Shown piece by piece: positions 13,320 through 24,480 of a stretch of DNA of 64,000 bases. Position 1 is the stretch's first letter; every line of letters starts with the position of its first letter. The translations under genes and the position numbers were made by a program. Origin of the DNA: Druceiella hillmani (lineage: Eukaryota; Arthropoda; Insecta; Lepidoptera; Hepialidae); contig JAYKKI010000090.1 of NCBI GenBank assembly GCA_039881145.1, positions 7,413,501 through 7,477,500 on the forward strand, written 5' to 3'. The notes below the pieces were generated by a model. That model did not search any database. It saw only the letters and a list, made by a program, of their open reading frames with translations, and was not told the origin of the DNA.

Positions 13320-13460
13320 ATTGGGAAAATCCTGCCACATGTGAACCGTTAGCTAGCCATGAAGTTGTAAAAACCCAGACCCTGCTTTGACCCAACAAGG
13401 GGCAACGAGTCGGGTCACCGGATCACAACCTAGTTAGGCCCGGTCTAAGGCCTTCAAATC
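13320..13460. other. Isolated G+C-rich patch, unrecognised
   Basis: About 140 bp (from 'cctgccacatgtgaaccg' through 'gtcgggtcaccggatcac' and 'ttaggcccggtctaagg') with much higher G+C than its AT-rich surroundings. There is no long frame, tRNA box or known repeat motif that I can identify. It may be part of an imported transposon. Confidence 0.5.
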
Positions 13461-14016
13461 TATCACATTAAATAAAACATTAATGCAGTAAAATATACAT
13501 CTCTAAATGTCTATCGCCCTAAATAGAACATTAAACTTTTGACAATTGTTTCGAAAACGTATTTTGAAATATTGATGTTGAGGATGAAGTTTTGTCTAAA
13601 ATTGTATTTCCACAAACGTTAATTTTAATTGCTATGGTATAATTCAATTGTTTATAAGAATTTTCACATGTATTTACATCGTAATTACACAAAATATATA
13701 AATAATATTTTACTTTCGCATCAACAAAATAGTTAGTCATAACATGGGGTAATGTATAACATAACAAACTATAAATAAAAGTACCTTTATTTTGTATTAG
13801 AAAACTACACACGAATCTACTAGACAATACCATCAACCGAGAAACATACTTGGAAAGACTCCAAATGCCATAGCTACATTTTCTTCCGTGTTTAAACAGT
13901 GAGTTAATAATGTCACCAAATTATCTATGAATGATAATTTCATTATCAACACTATCTATTACTCGTATATCGTATTAAATGTATAAATATTGGGGACAAT
14001 TGTCAAATTATTAACG
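13461..14016. other. Gene-free stretch
   Basis: A 101-codon minus-strand frame at 13531-13836 is AT-biased, shows no domain and is within chance expectation. Confidence 0.55.
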
Positions 14017-14240
14017 ACTGGCGACCGCCCGCGGCTTCACCCGCGTCAACTAATAGTTTTATATTAAATTTTCGTATTTATCCGTAGAAACGAAATATTT
14101 TCCCGCTGAAATAAGTAGCCTATGTTCTGACCTAGGTCAACATCTAAGGCATTTGCACACTCTTTTGAATCGTCAACGAATTTACCGCCGGTTCGGAAAA
14201 TAAGCTCTGTTTGAGAAAAACACGGCAAGAAAATTGGGGG
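14017..14240 (+). mobile_element. Decayed LINE-tail/SINE-like fragments
   Basis: The segment opens with 'cgcccgcggcttcacccgcg', followed about 65 bp later by 'aataagtagcctatgttctg', the usual order in the short RTE-tail or SINE-like repeats scattered through insect genomes. A second recognisable string follows (gccggttcggaaaataagct, then 'ctgtttgagaaaaacacggc'), which resembles another common insect LINE tail. This suggests two fragments side by side. No ORF remains. The class assignment is from memory. Confidence 0.55.
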
Positions 14241-14533
14241 CTATAATTTTATTTAAGTAAATAATAACAATATAGATTTTGCAAACTTTACAAATATAGT
14301 GACACAAAAAAGTTACGGGTGAGTAAATTCATGTTTGATGGAGAATTCCGTGCCTAACTTTTTTATCTTCTAAATAATCTGATATTTTTAATAGACTTTT
14401 ATCGCAAAGGTTACTGATAATTCTTGCAAGTAATTTGGAATTTTGTTGTAGATGCGTATACATTACCCCTTAAAAGGTACACTAACTTTATAAACCCCAA
14501 CAGTGGGTACAGTGAGTTTGTCATTATTTTTAA

Positions 14534-14586
14534 TATTTAATTTACATTGTATTTAATTAGTATTTAATTTACATTGTATTTAAGTG
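14534..14586. repeat. 27-bp tandem duplication
   Basis: The unit beginning 'tatttaatttacattgtatt' occurs twice back to back at 14534 and 14561, nearly identical. It lies immediately upstream of the copia remnant. Confidence 0.85.
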
Positions 14587-14621
14587 AAAAGGTGTTAACA
14601 ATAAATTTGATAAGAAATATC

Positions 14622-14822
14622 CTTATCAGTAATTAATTGAAAGTTTTGATGTATTTATCTTTATTCACTAGGCCAGATATTTCTTATAGCGTAAGTTATC
14701 TAACTCATTATTATATTTGTTTTAATGAAACTCATCAGAAATATTTAGAACGTTTGTTAAGATACGAAAATTATGGTTTAGTTTATAGGAAGACTGATTA
14801 CAACAAAAATAAATATAGTTAG
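14622..14822 (+). pseudogene. Ty1/copia retrotransposon remnant, C-terminal reverse transcriptase region
   Basis: The translation contains LMYLSLFTRPDISYSVSYLT, followed by HQKYLERLLRYENYGLVYRK. This is the conserved segment just after the copia reverse transcriptase core, usually read as 'GSLMYL..TRPDI.Y.VS.L', then 'H....KR.LRY...T..YGL.Y'. Upstream, 'YQ*LIES' in another frame (from about 14622) fits the preceding 'YR.LIGS', so an in-frame TAA and a frameshift lie at the junction. After TRPDI the copy reads through to a stop at 14820. No gag, integrase, protease or long terminal repeats are visible nearby, so this is an old, truncated insertion. Confidence 0.8.
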
Positions 14823-15088
14823 TTGATTACAAAATCACATTGTGTTTTATCAAACACCCGTATAGTTTGAAATTATCAGTTGATTAAAAACTTACATATA
14901 TCAACAGAACGAGAAGACCAAGTCATTAGATTCTGTACTGCAGCTATGGAATCTGCTGGCAAGTGGAATAACAATGACATCATATATAAAGCATGGTGAA
15001 CCCTTTAAAGTTTATTTTATAATGGATGGATCTTTATATGCATGTTATTATGTTACGGGTTCTGTCTATCTATCTAGCTAACCAGATA

Positions 15089-15122
15089 TTAACTGACTGG
15101 TTAAAAAACCAGTTGAAGTCAG
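15089..15122. repeat. Short bulged hairpin
   Basis: ACTGAC plus TGGTT on the left pairs with AACCA and GTCAGT on the right, with a small bulge on the right arm. It lies between two transposon remnants, and no function is suggested by context. Confidence 0.4.
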
Positions 15123-15299
15123 TCCCTTTACACAATGGTAACTATAAACCATACGTACTAATAGCCCAATACACGGTTACCAAAGAAGCTTACCTTGGAA
15201 ATTTATGGAAATAATTGCCATACTTCTTAGATTGCAGGGGGATTAACGAAATATATTTTTTTCTTTACGCTTATAAGATAGTTGAGCACGAAAAGAGCA

Positions 15300-15557
15300 T
15301 TACATTCCAAAAGGTTGACCCGCGAAATGAAATTCGTATCAATCGGAAAATGAAAATGTCAAGTGCCCGCCTTTTGTTGATCTCTTGAATATAAGTTTGG
15401 GTTAGTAAGAAATATGGTCAAAGTTGTGAACAAGGATGCCAATGGTTTCAAGTATTTGAAGAATATCGTATCTCAAATCAGCGATAATAAGCTGCAAGAA
15501 GGTGGTTTTATGGGTAAGATAGAAAAAATTATAAATATATTAAATTTAAAAGCATAG
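15300..15557 (+). pseudogene. Decayed copy of an arthropod uncharacterised-protein family
   Basis: From 15414 a 47-codon frame reads MVKVVNKDANGFKYLKNIVS and then QISDNKLQEGGFMG. I match this from memory to a repetitive, uncharacterised protein family seen in many arthropod genomes, with the pattern 'LPPLHIKLGLMKNFVKA..K.G.GFKYL...FP.LS.AK.KEG.F.GPQI'. Just upstream, in a neighbouring frame, 'CPPFVDLLNISLG' corresponds to the PPLHIKLG part, so a frameshift separates the two. After 'GGFMG' the similarity fades and a TAG follows at 15555. The function of the family is unknown to me; its repetitive occurrence suggests it travels with a transposon. The identification rests on recall and needs a protein search. 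Confidence 0.55.
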
Positions 15558-15940
15558 TAACTCGTTTGGATTGAGATTGAATTTGATAAAATTTTACAGT
15601 ATAGCCTGGTCGAATTACGTTATAATACATTACAATTCCTTTTCAATTTTTTTATTTGAAGCCCTTACCTTTTTAAATTAGATGAATATGTTATTATAAT
15701 AACGGAGTAACTGAGAATTTTTCCCATCGAGTAGGGAACCACTTAAGAGGTATTTGAAAATACAATAGAAAATGTTTATTTTATTATTTTCTGACATGGT
15801 ATCTTTGTTGCTAGACATAAGTGATCAATATGGCGTGCTGTGACATCTCTTTTTCGCAACTGTTAACTACGAACGTCAAGAAAACTAAACAAGCTGGATA
15901 ATACCGTTTCGTAAGTGAAATAAATAAAAAAATACATGCA

Positions 15941-16123
15941 TCACATATTTTCTACCGCGAAGTTTTCAATTCGTAGAATATTGTAGCAAATACCATTAAC
16001 ATAAGATTTGAACACCGACGACGACTGTAACGGAATAATTTTGCTGTGTTTCCAAATACACTTAAATCGAAAATCAGCTTCATCAGCACACACAATGTAG
16101 AAATGATCGGTTTTCGCCTGCAA
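15941..16123 (-). pseudogene. Possible terminal exon or gene fragment, unrecognised
   Basis: On the minus strand the sequence reads 'gttaaatttttgcag|gcg', a good acceptor context, followed by about 57 open codons (AKTDHFYIVCADEADFRFKC...) to a TGA at 15941-15943. The frame is richer in G+C and in non-AT-biased residues than its neighbours. No donor-bearing upstream exon, promoter or poly(A) site is identified and no family is recognised. It lies 0.4 kb from the arthropod-family remnant but on the opposite strand. It may equally be a chance frame. Confidence 0.2.
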
Positions 16124-16288
16124 AAATTTAACTAATAAGCGTTTAAAGTATAAAGAGACGTATAAGCACCAGTTTCAGACATGTGTAAATTTTTTAGATA
16201 CAAGCGCTGGAATTTCATTTGTACATTCAAATTTCGAATATTAAAACTCCAAACTTTTTATCATCCACCCGTGTTAAAACCCAACTTC

Positions 16289-16315
16289 AAATATAACCTA
16301 ATATAGGTTATATTT
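16289..16315. repeat. 12-bp perfect hairpin with 3-nt loop
   Basis: aaatataaccta / taggttatattt around 'ata'. It is the shortest of the hairpins listed as a group. Confidence 0.8.
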
Positions 16316-16582
16316 AAAGTATTATACTGGATATTAGTAGCTAGTCTAACACTTTCCGCAAGTTTATAAAATTTTAAAGCTTTTTCATTCACCCCATAAT
16401 CTTTTCAAAATTTTCAATGATTCAAACGAATTAGTCAAAAACTAAGAAAATAAAAACGCCCAGTGGACAAAGCATCAAATTTTGGTGTAATTTAGTTAAG
16501 TATTCGTATTTAGCCTGTATTAAAATATTCTATTAAAACCGAATACTTTTGAAAGGGAATATCAGCAAAAATTATTTGTCGT

Positions 16583-16654
16583 CTTCATGCACCGTAGAAG
16601 GGAAAACCTTCATGCACCGTAGAAGTGAAAATCTTCATGCACCGTAAAGTGCAA
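16583..16654 (+). repeat. 25-bp tandem triplication
   Basis: Three head-to-tail units beginning 'cttcatgcaccgtagaag' start at 16583, 16608 and 16633. The third has lost a base or two near its end. The motif is not present elsewhere in the window. Confidence 0.92.
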
Positions 16655-16949
16655 GGGATTTATATAAATTCTAGAAAAACCTGGAAACGATTTATTTTAT
16701 TTCCACGGGACACAAGAAGGAACTCTTTGTAAAGAAGATAAACTTAACTTTTCTTCTAAATAAAAATGGATAAAATCAAACAAATTTTATAAAATTTTAA
16801 GAGTTTAACTAAATATATTTATTAATAATGATTTTATTATAGGAGCAAAAGGAGAAAGAATCGTGACGAAACAACATGTTTTGCAAAAGAAAAAGCCATT
16901 AGTATAAAAACCATGAATCTGCACTCAGCGAATTTAATTCTAGGAAAAT

Positions 16950-17147
16950 TTGGTAGCCGTTCGAATTAAACAACTCATTCAAGAAAACGACGAGTCACGA
17001 GAAAAATTTTTAAACGCTGGCCATAACACAAATCATATCAATATGGCCTTTGTAACAGCCCGAGTCAAAAAATTCCAAGAGCACATTTTACTGAATATTG
17101 TCTACAGAAAAGGGTATATTTTGCTCATATGTGACTCGTATTCGTAA
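16950..17147 (+). pseudogene. Weak coding-like fragment, possibly more of the 15.4-kb protein remnant
   Basis: A 65-codon frame without an ATG start reads VAVRIKQLIQENDESREKFL and later AFVTARVKKFQEH. This is loosely like the part following 'GPQI..LI' in the arthropod family whose N-terminal part is remnant at 15.4 kb ('GPQIR.LI...F...LN..E..AW.AF..V...FLG'). Strand and order are right, but the similarity is weak and 1.4 kb of unrelated AT-rich DNA lies between. I consider it only a hint; chance is a realistic alternative. Confidence 0.2.
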
Positions 17148-18377
17148 ATTATTATCAGTTCTTAGACGAGCTCCCTTATGTTCGACCTTACTCTCGTTGT
17201 ACTCTGTTGCAATACCATAATATTGTAACAGTGTACAGCGAGACTGCCACGCTTGCGGAACCCTGTGCTTTAAAATATTTTCTCTTCAGTCGTATCGTAT
17301 ATTAGAGCATCACCTTCCCTAATTTGCTCTATACCCCTCCCCCCCTCTCTGTATGTCATTAGTATTTTTCTAAGAAATGGAAAATCTAAATCAACCAAAC
17401 GAGCAATTTATTAATGAAATTATGGCTTTCTATAAACATTTTATCGTGTCATCCCTTTTCCTCCATTCAAAATATTTTCAGGTTTATTTCTCAATAATAC
17501 ACTTATAAGGCTTTATTTTTTTGTACCTCTTCTTGCATGTAACCTGCAATCATTAATGTTTGTTGATATATGTTGTTGTATCAATATCATAGCGTATTGT
17601 TAACACCCTTATTATAATTATATCAAAGACTAACTAAATTCTTTGGTAATTACATCAAACACTAACTAAATAAAATTAATCGCTTTATTCAATCGCCCAA
17701 AGCCCAAATAAATGAAGTCAAATATCGCCCTCGTGGTGTTATGGACTGATCACAGTCTTAAATAGCGTGAGGCATTCTATAATGACGTCATTTTACAATT
17801 GCAGCTGCCAAAAAAAATAATTACACCGATCATACATGTTACAATCAGATTTTGTGTACCTGCAAATTTCGCTTAACTACATATATAGGTATTGTTCCAC
17901 TTTCATGACCGCTAGCGGCACGTGCCGCCAATGTCTGCCCGAGCTGCAAACGATTCAATTTTAATTTGAATTTTCTTGCTTTATGGTACATTAAATCTTT
18001 TTCTTATTATTCCACTTAGAAAACAGAATGCTTTAAAATGTAATTCATGCCCGTCGGTCTTTATATTTTATACTACTGAGTCAAGAAAATGGGGTGAACT
18101 TATTTTATGTATGTGTGACTATTTATGGCACCCTAAAACTTAAATGTATACATGGATTTTGATATTTATATTATTACTGGAGTGATCGTAGTTTCTTTAA
18201 TGACGTGAATGTACATAAAGTTGCTGGAATTGTTAAATTTACTTTGATCTCAACTGTTGCGTAGTGTGTACATTTAAATATATATTTGCAAAAATATAAC
18301 CTTATACTAGCAAGCCTATAATGAAAAATAATACTGAAAAATATTAGTAAAGGAACATACATTAAAAATTACACGTA

Positions 18378-18432
18378 TTGCCGAGTAGCCGAATGGTAAG
18401 ATCACTATACGCCCGACGGTGAGTCCTGTTTT
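18378..18432 (+). mobile_element. tRNA-derived SINE head or tRNA pseudogene
   Basis: 'gagtagccgaatggtaagat' contains a good RNA polymerase III A box (TAGCCGAATGG). 'cccgacggtgagtcctg' follows, which looks like the anticodon-to-B-box part with the GGTTC half of the B box lost. A T-rich tail follows. The cloverleaf cannot be completed, so this is not a functional tRNA. Confidence 0.5.
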
Positions 18433-21190
18433 AATTTCATTTTCGTAATTTTTTAATAATGAAAATATGAAATAATGTTTACTTATGAAATTTAAATTAT
18501 AAAAAAAATGTTTAGTTTATTTGAATTTATTAAAAAACTCCAGTACCTATTTTTATCGAAGACTTCCCATATGCTTCGATACATGTATGTTTACTCAGTG
18601 ATACGTAACTTTATTCATAAAAGTTCAACTTGCATTTGACCGCTTTTTTATTATAAACTGCTACTACACATTCCATTAGCTTCTCACATAAATCAAGTTT
18701 TTAGCCTGAAAACGTTGTACTATTCTCAGTTATCGTTTAGTTCACAAAGCAACGTTTGGCATCTTAATATCTGCTGCATCCTAACATCTAACATCCTAAC
18801 ATAATATCGCTTATTGAATGAGAAACGTAGTAAACATTTTTTATAACAGACGAGCTTTGTATGTTAACACAAGTAAAATTTGTCAAGTACAAGTAGAACT
18901 CGCACTGTGAGGGTTCCGTATATACACAGCCACATACAAATATTTAAGGGTTCATATTATTTCCATTAAACTTTTCACAAATGTTAATATTACTTTTATT
19001 TCTGTTAGTATATTGAATATTATATATCTTACAGATATATAGATATATTATATTTCTTAAAAATTCTGGAAAAAAGAGTTATCGCTATAAATGTTCGACA
19101 AACTTTAGGTAAACTTCTGGTACATTTACTTTATGAACCATATTCTTATTTATATCATAATTAAAATTATTTCTAATTTTAATCCTATTATATTCTAACT
19201 CCTAAAATAAAAACATTGGCTATGAATATTTGTCAACGGTCCAATTTATTTTCCTACCCTTCCAATTTACATTAACTCTATTTTTTCTCGATATCCACAT
19301 TATCTTAAAGAAAAAAACCATGAATAGAAAATCATTTGGTCTGCTACTAAATATTCGCTACTAGTAAATGATTCAATAATCCTTACACTAGATAAGCGAT
19401 ATTTTATGATGAAATATGCAAATCGATGTGCAAGGTTATGCAAGTTGAAATCAAGCTTAACATACGTTTATTTCGAATTCCACAGCTGGGCTTCACAGGA
19501 AGTATCAACCGTTGGTGCCTTTGATCACGCATAGAAAATTGATTTAACTTTTCTTTTTTGTGGTAAATTGAGTCCTTTCCTTATCATTACAGTCGTAAGG
19601 CTGACTGATTTTGTGCATATTCTGTTACGGCTGGTTTTTTTTATTTATATTTTGTACCCTTCGAGAATAATACATTTGTATGTGCGTCTGCGTATGCATG
19701 TACATAATCTCTTGATAAAGAAAAACATACAATAAAACATTATGTGGTTACTGGATTAATCTCAGTTGATAAATATGTCGATGAAATACTACGATATAAA
19801 ATTCATATTTTACATTGATGTATTATCCAGCATATTAAAGAAACGGTATTATTTTTGTATTCCAAATGAATCAATAAAAAGTTTGTAATTTATACAAAGA
19901 TAGAATTACGTCTACTTTAAGATAAATAATTGTTATCAGTTATGAAATAAACACTTTCTTTTTAGGTTTTGTCAAATCTTTCCAATAAATACAATAATAC
20001 AAGAAAAAAAATTTGATGTAACGACATTGCATTTTCCTGCCAATACGACAGCCGAGAACCCGATTTTGTTACAATATTGAAATATTTTTAGTTAGTTTTT
20101 TAACACACTTATTTAACTTTGTGATCTAAGTTATAATAAGAGCGAACATTATCTAAAAAAAGGAATGGTTGACAAATTAATTGTAATCAATGCAGAATAC
20201 TTAATAGATAACCACAGTTCATCTTCATAAGCAGTAATTATTTGACAATGAATTTCACTTAACCTTATCTCGTCTTCTTGATATCCACATAACGAGACGC
20301 CCAACAAACGTAGAATCGGATGCAGTTATAGATGAATAGCCATTTTTTGCTTTTTATTTTTCTTTAGTTAATGCCTCAGATTACAAAATGAAATTTATTC
20401 TACAACTCAGCTCATAATATCTTTAACCAGGAAATAAAATTGAATATATGGACAAGAAAGTTTCAATCAATGAATTAAGTATTTCTAAATTAACAACTCG
20501 ACTAACAATGACCGTAGCACTACTACCTTGATCTCGTTTTATTGCAATGCTACTTTTCTCTTTGGAAAGTGGAAATGTATGACGGTAGTGCACCGCGCAC
20601 GCGCAACACCACGCGCCTGCATACGCGCGAAGTAACTCCACGATTTTCAACAATTAGGTTCGATGTTTGTAAGGGGCATCCAAAACGTTTTAAAACAATT
20701 TGCTTCCTACCACTCACACGACTGCGCGGTTTATTTTCCTAAGCTATGTTTTATGCATTGTGTAGAAGTGTCATTTAGATTAGTCTCGCTGTTATTTCAA
20801 ATGCGGGAATCAGGTAGAGCAAAATAAGGTTTCACCATTTCTATACATTTAAATTACAATTGATTGCTGAAATCAACAAGTTAATAAATTTATTACATCC
20901 TTCCAAAAATAGTATTACGACGAAAACTTTTAAGAAAAAAGTCGTGTTTATTTTTAATAACAAATTATTCAACATTCTCGTATTAAATTATAGTCTTGAT
21001 TGAATTTAATATATTAGAAAAAATGTAAAAATCTCTTTTAGTTATCTCGCTGAGAAATCATGGGGGTAGACATGAATAGCTATTTGAAAACTTGGATATC
21101 AAGAGCCCAATTGTTAAATTGCGAACCTCTACAATAATATAGTAATGAATCGTCAGCGTTTTATTATAAGAAAATTCAACTTAATTTACT
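18433..21190. other. Gene-free stretch
   Basis: A short 'gagggttccgtatatacaca' at 18909 may be the start of the common 'agggttccgta' repeat, too short to call. A CpG-rich run lies at 20589-20632. No gene is recognised. Confidence 0.5.
20589..20632. other. CpG-rich alternating purine-pyrimidine run
   Basis: A run including 'gtgcaccgcgcacgcgcaac' and 'ctgcatacgcgcg' is rich in CG and CA/TG steps in a window that otherwise almost lacks CpG. Such runs are prone to form Z-DNA. Frames of 66 and 76 codons cross it on both strands, but neither starts with a good ATG or resembles a family. Confidence 0.6.
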
Positions 21191-21300
<110 letters not shown>

Positions 21301-22200
21301 ACTAATTTGCATTCATATTAGCAAGAGAAAAGTGATGTTTCCTATATGTAAAATATAAAAATAATGAAGACGTTTAAAGTGACATTGCCGAAAATTTTAC
21401 CCCTACTTATGTTAAAATAAAATGGTGGAAAAGTTTAGTGCAATAGTATTAAATAGTTTCTCGGCTAGTCCTGTTTTTGTTTAGACCGTATTAGCATAAT
21501 CTACTAGTATAATTATAGTCTCGTATCTATGTATAACATACACAAATGCAGCTTGTGTGTATCTCTAAAAGTACATTGAATAAAAATAAGCATCGTTCCA
21601 ATAATTCAACACTTGAATGTAGTGTCGTGTCCGTAATAGTTAGGTCATATATATATGAGCGTGTGCGTGTATTTGTGTAGGTGCACGCTTTAATTTCTGT
21701 ATTATACCAAATTGTATATTAATTACTTTCTTGAGCCAAAGTAAATAAAATTGATTTTATTAAATAAACGCTGAAACAAAAGAGTCTATTTCAATTACCT
21801 TACATAAACAATTGAAATAGATATAAAGAAAACCACTACAGAAATCCATTTTGAGCGCATTGAGATATGCACTCGGCCTGTTTTTCGTTGCACTAATTAC
21901 ATAGGACGTGACCGTTAATGATACTGGAAAAAATTGTCTTACCTCCCGGTTAAATAAATGAAAAATTTTACGGAACTGAAAATTTTGTTGAGTCAAATTA
22001 ATGTTAAAAATCAGTAGTAAGAAGATTAAAAATAGTGAAGGTCACAAATAATAATGAAAACCTTGCATGTTTTCATAACTTTAATCGATTCATTTTTCAC
22101 AAGCGTGTAGGTGTTGCAATTAGTTCACAGCTTGCTGTAAAATGAGTTTTGTAGAGAATTATGGAAAATAAACCTGGGGTACGGAAACAATTTTTAGATG

Positions 22201-22211
22201 TTATATATATG

Positions 22212-22245
<34 letters not shown>
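22201..22245. repeat. TA/TG microsatellite
   Basis: A TATATATG-type start passes into a pure TA run. Confidence 0.96.
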
Positions 22246-22246
<1 letters not shown>

Positions 22247-22517
22247 GTGAAGAGAAAATTTTGTACCCCTTTTTAAGCATATTGCGCGGAGTGTGAGATA
22301 TGGCATAGTAAAGTTGGTATGGAGATGGATAAAGTAGAGATAGCATAAAGCATAAACTTACAAATAAAATTTGTTACGTTTACATTAAAAGATTCAGTGT
22401 TTGCGTTCATACTATCTACATCAAACGCACAATAATCTATAGTCAAGCAGTTGCACAGAGTAGAGATTGTCGCCAAAGAATTTTAAAATGTCAAATTGAC
22501 TGAACGAGTTTCACTTA

Positions 22518-22583
22518 AACGAATCACGTTCAAACTTAACAATTTACTGAATTACGGTCGAATGTCGACCACTGAGCCACCAC
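22518..22583 (-). mobile_element. tRNA-related fragment (SINE head or tRNA pseudogene)
   Basis: On the minus strand 'ggtggctcagtggtcgacat' carries a perfect A box (TGGCTCAGTGG). About 40 nt further on, 'aagtttgaacgtgattcg' resembles a B box (GTTTGAAC for GTTCGAAC). Spacing and order fit a polymerase III promoter of tRNA type, but the stems of a tRNA do not form. Confidence 0.45.
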
Positions 22584-24296
22584 AAATATTTACTATTGTG
22601 TTAAAGAAAAAAGGATGGTAATTTTATTAGGCACTGTGATATATTGTTGGCAGATTCCGCTTGTAATATTTGTAGATTTTTATATCTCTGGTTACTTTAT
22701 ATACTTACCAGGATATAATTAATTAGTCGAACGTAGTAACTGATGCTGTATATATTATCAGGATTGTATAACAATGCCATGCCATCATTTTCTTGTGTCT
22801 GTAATTATTACATAAAACGAAGCTACATTTCGTTATCCTTCAACTCATGTTATTATGAATAATATGACTTGAAGTCATTTATCAGTTCGATTAGAGATAG
22901 GAAAATGGGAATAGTTAAAACTTGTAAATTAATTGAATGCAATCCTGTGGTAGGCGATAGTAGGTTTTAGTTGATATTCTTAAAAAATTTCTACTCAATA
23001 CTTCTGAATAATGAGAATTTCATATTAACATGTAACAACGCCAACATCGATTATAATTTACGTAATCTGCAAATCAATTAACTTGAATTTTTTATCTAGT
23101 TTATAACACATTAATTATAAAGGCAGTAATATTCTAGAAATACTTATTAGAAATATATATGCCACGGATATTATCTAACTAAAAATTCCAAAATGAAATA
23201 TGTATAATATCAATTTGTAGTGTAGATAATCAATATTGAATAGTGTCATATTTTTTTTTAAATCACTTTTTTTAAAGGAAACATTGCCTTTGTTTGTTAG
23301 ACAAATTCAATATAAATACATGCAAACTCAGAATTTTCAGTGTTATGTTAAGAAACATGAAATGATGACTCAATGCTATTACCAAATAATGTTTTTTTAT
23401 AGCTTTAAATTGTGATTTTACGAAATTTAATCATTTTTATTCACTAGAAAGCCAGGGCGCGTGCAACATTCTCATATGTAATTATGCTAGGTTGTTGTAA
23501 ATTTCTAAAAAATTTTTCCCATTATGTATATTTTGTCTAGTTCAGATACTCTCATAATATATCATTAATGTACGGGATACATTAATGCTATACAGTAAGA
23601 AAACAATTATAAAATAGGATTAAATGACGACGTAAGAATTAACAGGGAACAGAAGAAAAACTCACCCGGCATTTACTAAATAATGAACTTTCGTTCAGAG
23701 ATTACTTATCTCGATTATTTAAGAAGCAAATTTTTACAGTTTTTCCAATAAGTATGGTATTTAAATATTTTATGTATCCAAAGCATGTGTTACTCAAAGA
23801 CTCACGTCCCACTTTAGTTGTAAACTGATCTAATTAAAAAAACATTGTTCAAAGAGACAAGAAAATAATACTAAATCCATAGGTGCACTATTAAATGGAC
23901 TATTAATAATTTTATAGTCCCGAACTGCGGGGACGTATTGAATTTATTGTTCCACTGGGGTGGAAATGCATGTACTTTTTTTTCATTATCGGCGCATCGT
24001 TTGTGTGCCAACATTTCAAAAACCGTTGTTTACACAGTGCTGGGATTGGCGGTAATCAATGTTGCATTGAAAGTCAATTCAATATATCTATTATATAGAA
24101 AAAGAGAAAGTCTTACAAATTCTTTTAATTTTTAGTAACTATTCATTCAAAATAAGATGCTTGCCTTTGTTCGATTTTCCCACATCAAATAGAAACGTAA
24201 ACTATCCAAATGTCCAAGGAATTCATTTTCCGTCAAGTTTGAAAATAATTTGTCAAAAATCGTAATTTCTACTGTGGATAAATTTTATTCCATGAT

Positions 24297-24299
<3 letters not shown>

Positions 24300-24362
<63 letters not shown>
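24300..24362. repeat. TA-dinucleotide microsatellite
   Basis: About 31 uninterrupted units. Confidence 0.98.
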
Positions 24363-24366
<4 letters not shown>

Positions 24367-24426
24367 TATATACCCATGCATATACATATATTTACATTCA
24401 TGAACTTTTAAAACAGTTGTCAAATG

Positions 24427-24480
24427 CACGACCTAGGTTTTGTTGTATGACAACATTTTCCGGTGGGCAATTAGCAACGA
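24427..24480 (-). mobile_element. Dispersed repeat fragment, possibly Penelope-like, with ribozyme-like core
   Basis: This is one of three related copies in the window (also 34821 and 63621). On the minus strand it reads 'aaatgttgtcatacaacaaa' followed by 'acctaggtcgtg'. A 6-bp hairpin (TGTTGT/ACAACA) sits between a degenerate CTGANGA-like and a GAAAC-like motif, the order found in the hammerhead ribozymes of Penelope-like elements. No reverse transcriptase is nearby. The assignment to that class is inference. Confidence 0.4.

Larger units (their letters stand above)
15558..18377. other. Gene-poor stretch with weak coding-like fragments
   Basis: It holds the frame at 15941-16123, the triplicated motif at 16583, the frame at 16950-17147 and a 12-bp-stem palindrome at 16289. 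A G+C-richer patch at 17890-17955 (ccgctagcggcacgtgccgc) and an ATF/CREB-like palindrome at about 17782 (atgacgtcat) have no supporting context. The remainder is AT-rich without recognisable content. Confidence 0.45.
21301..24299. other. Gene-free stretch
   Basis: Contains a TA tract (22201) and a tRNA-like fragment (22518); otherwise AT-rich with no recognised gene. Confidence 0.55.

Noticed and set aside
13531..13836. 101-codon minus-strand frame
   Set aside because: AT-rich composition, no domain, within chance expectation.
16583..16654. Possible CRISPR-like array
   Set aside because: The repeats are directly adjacent without unique spacers, and the genome is eukaryotic.
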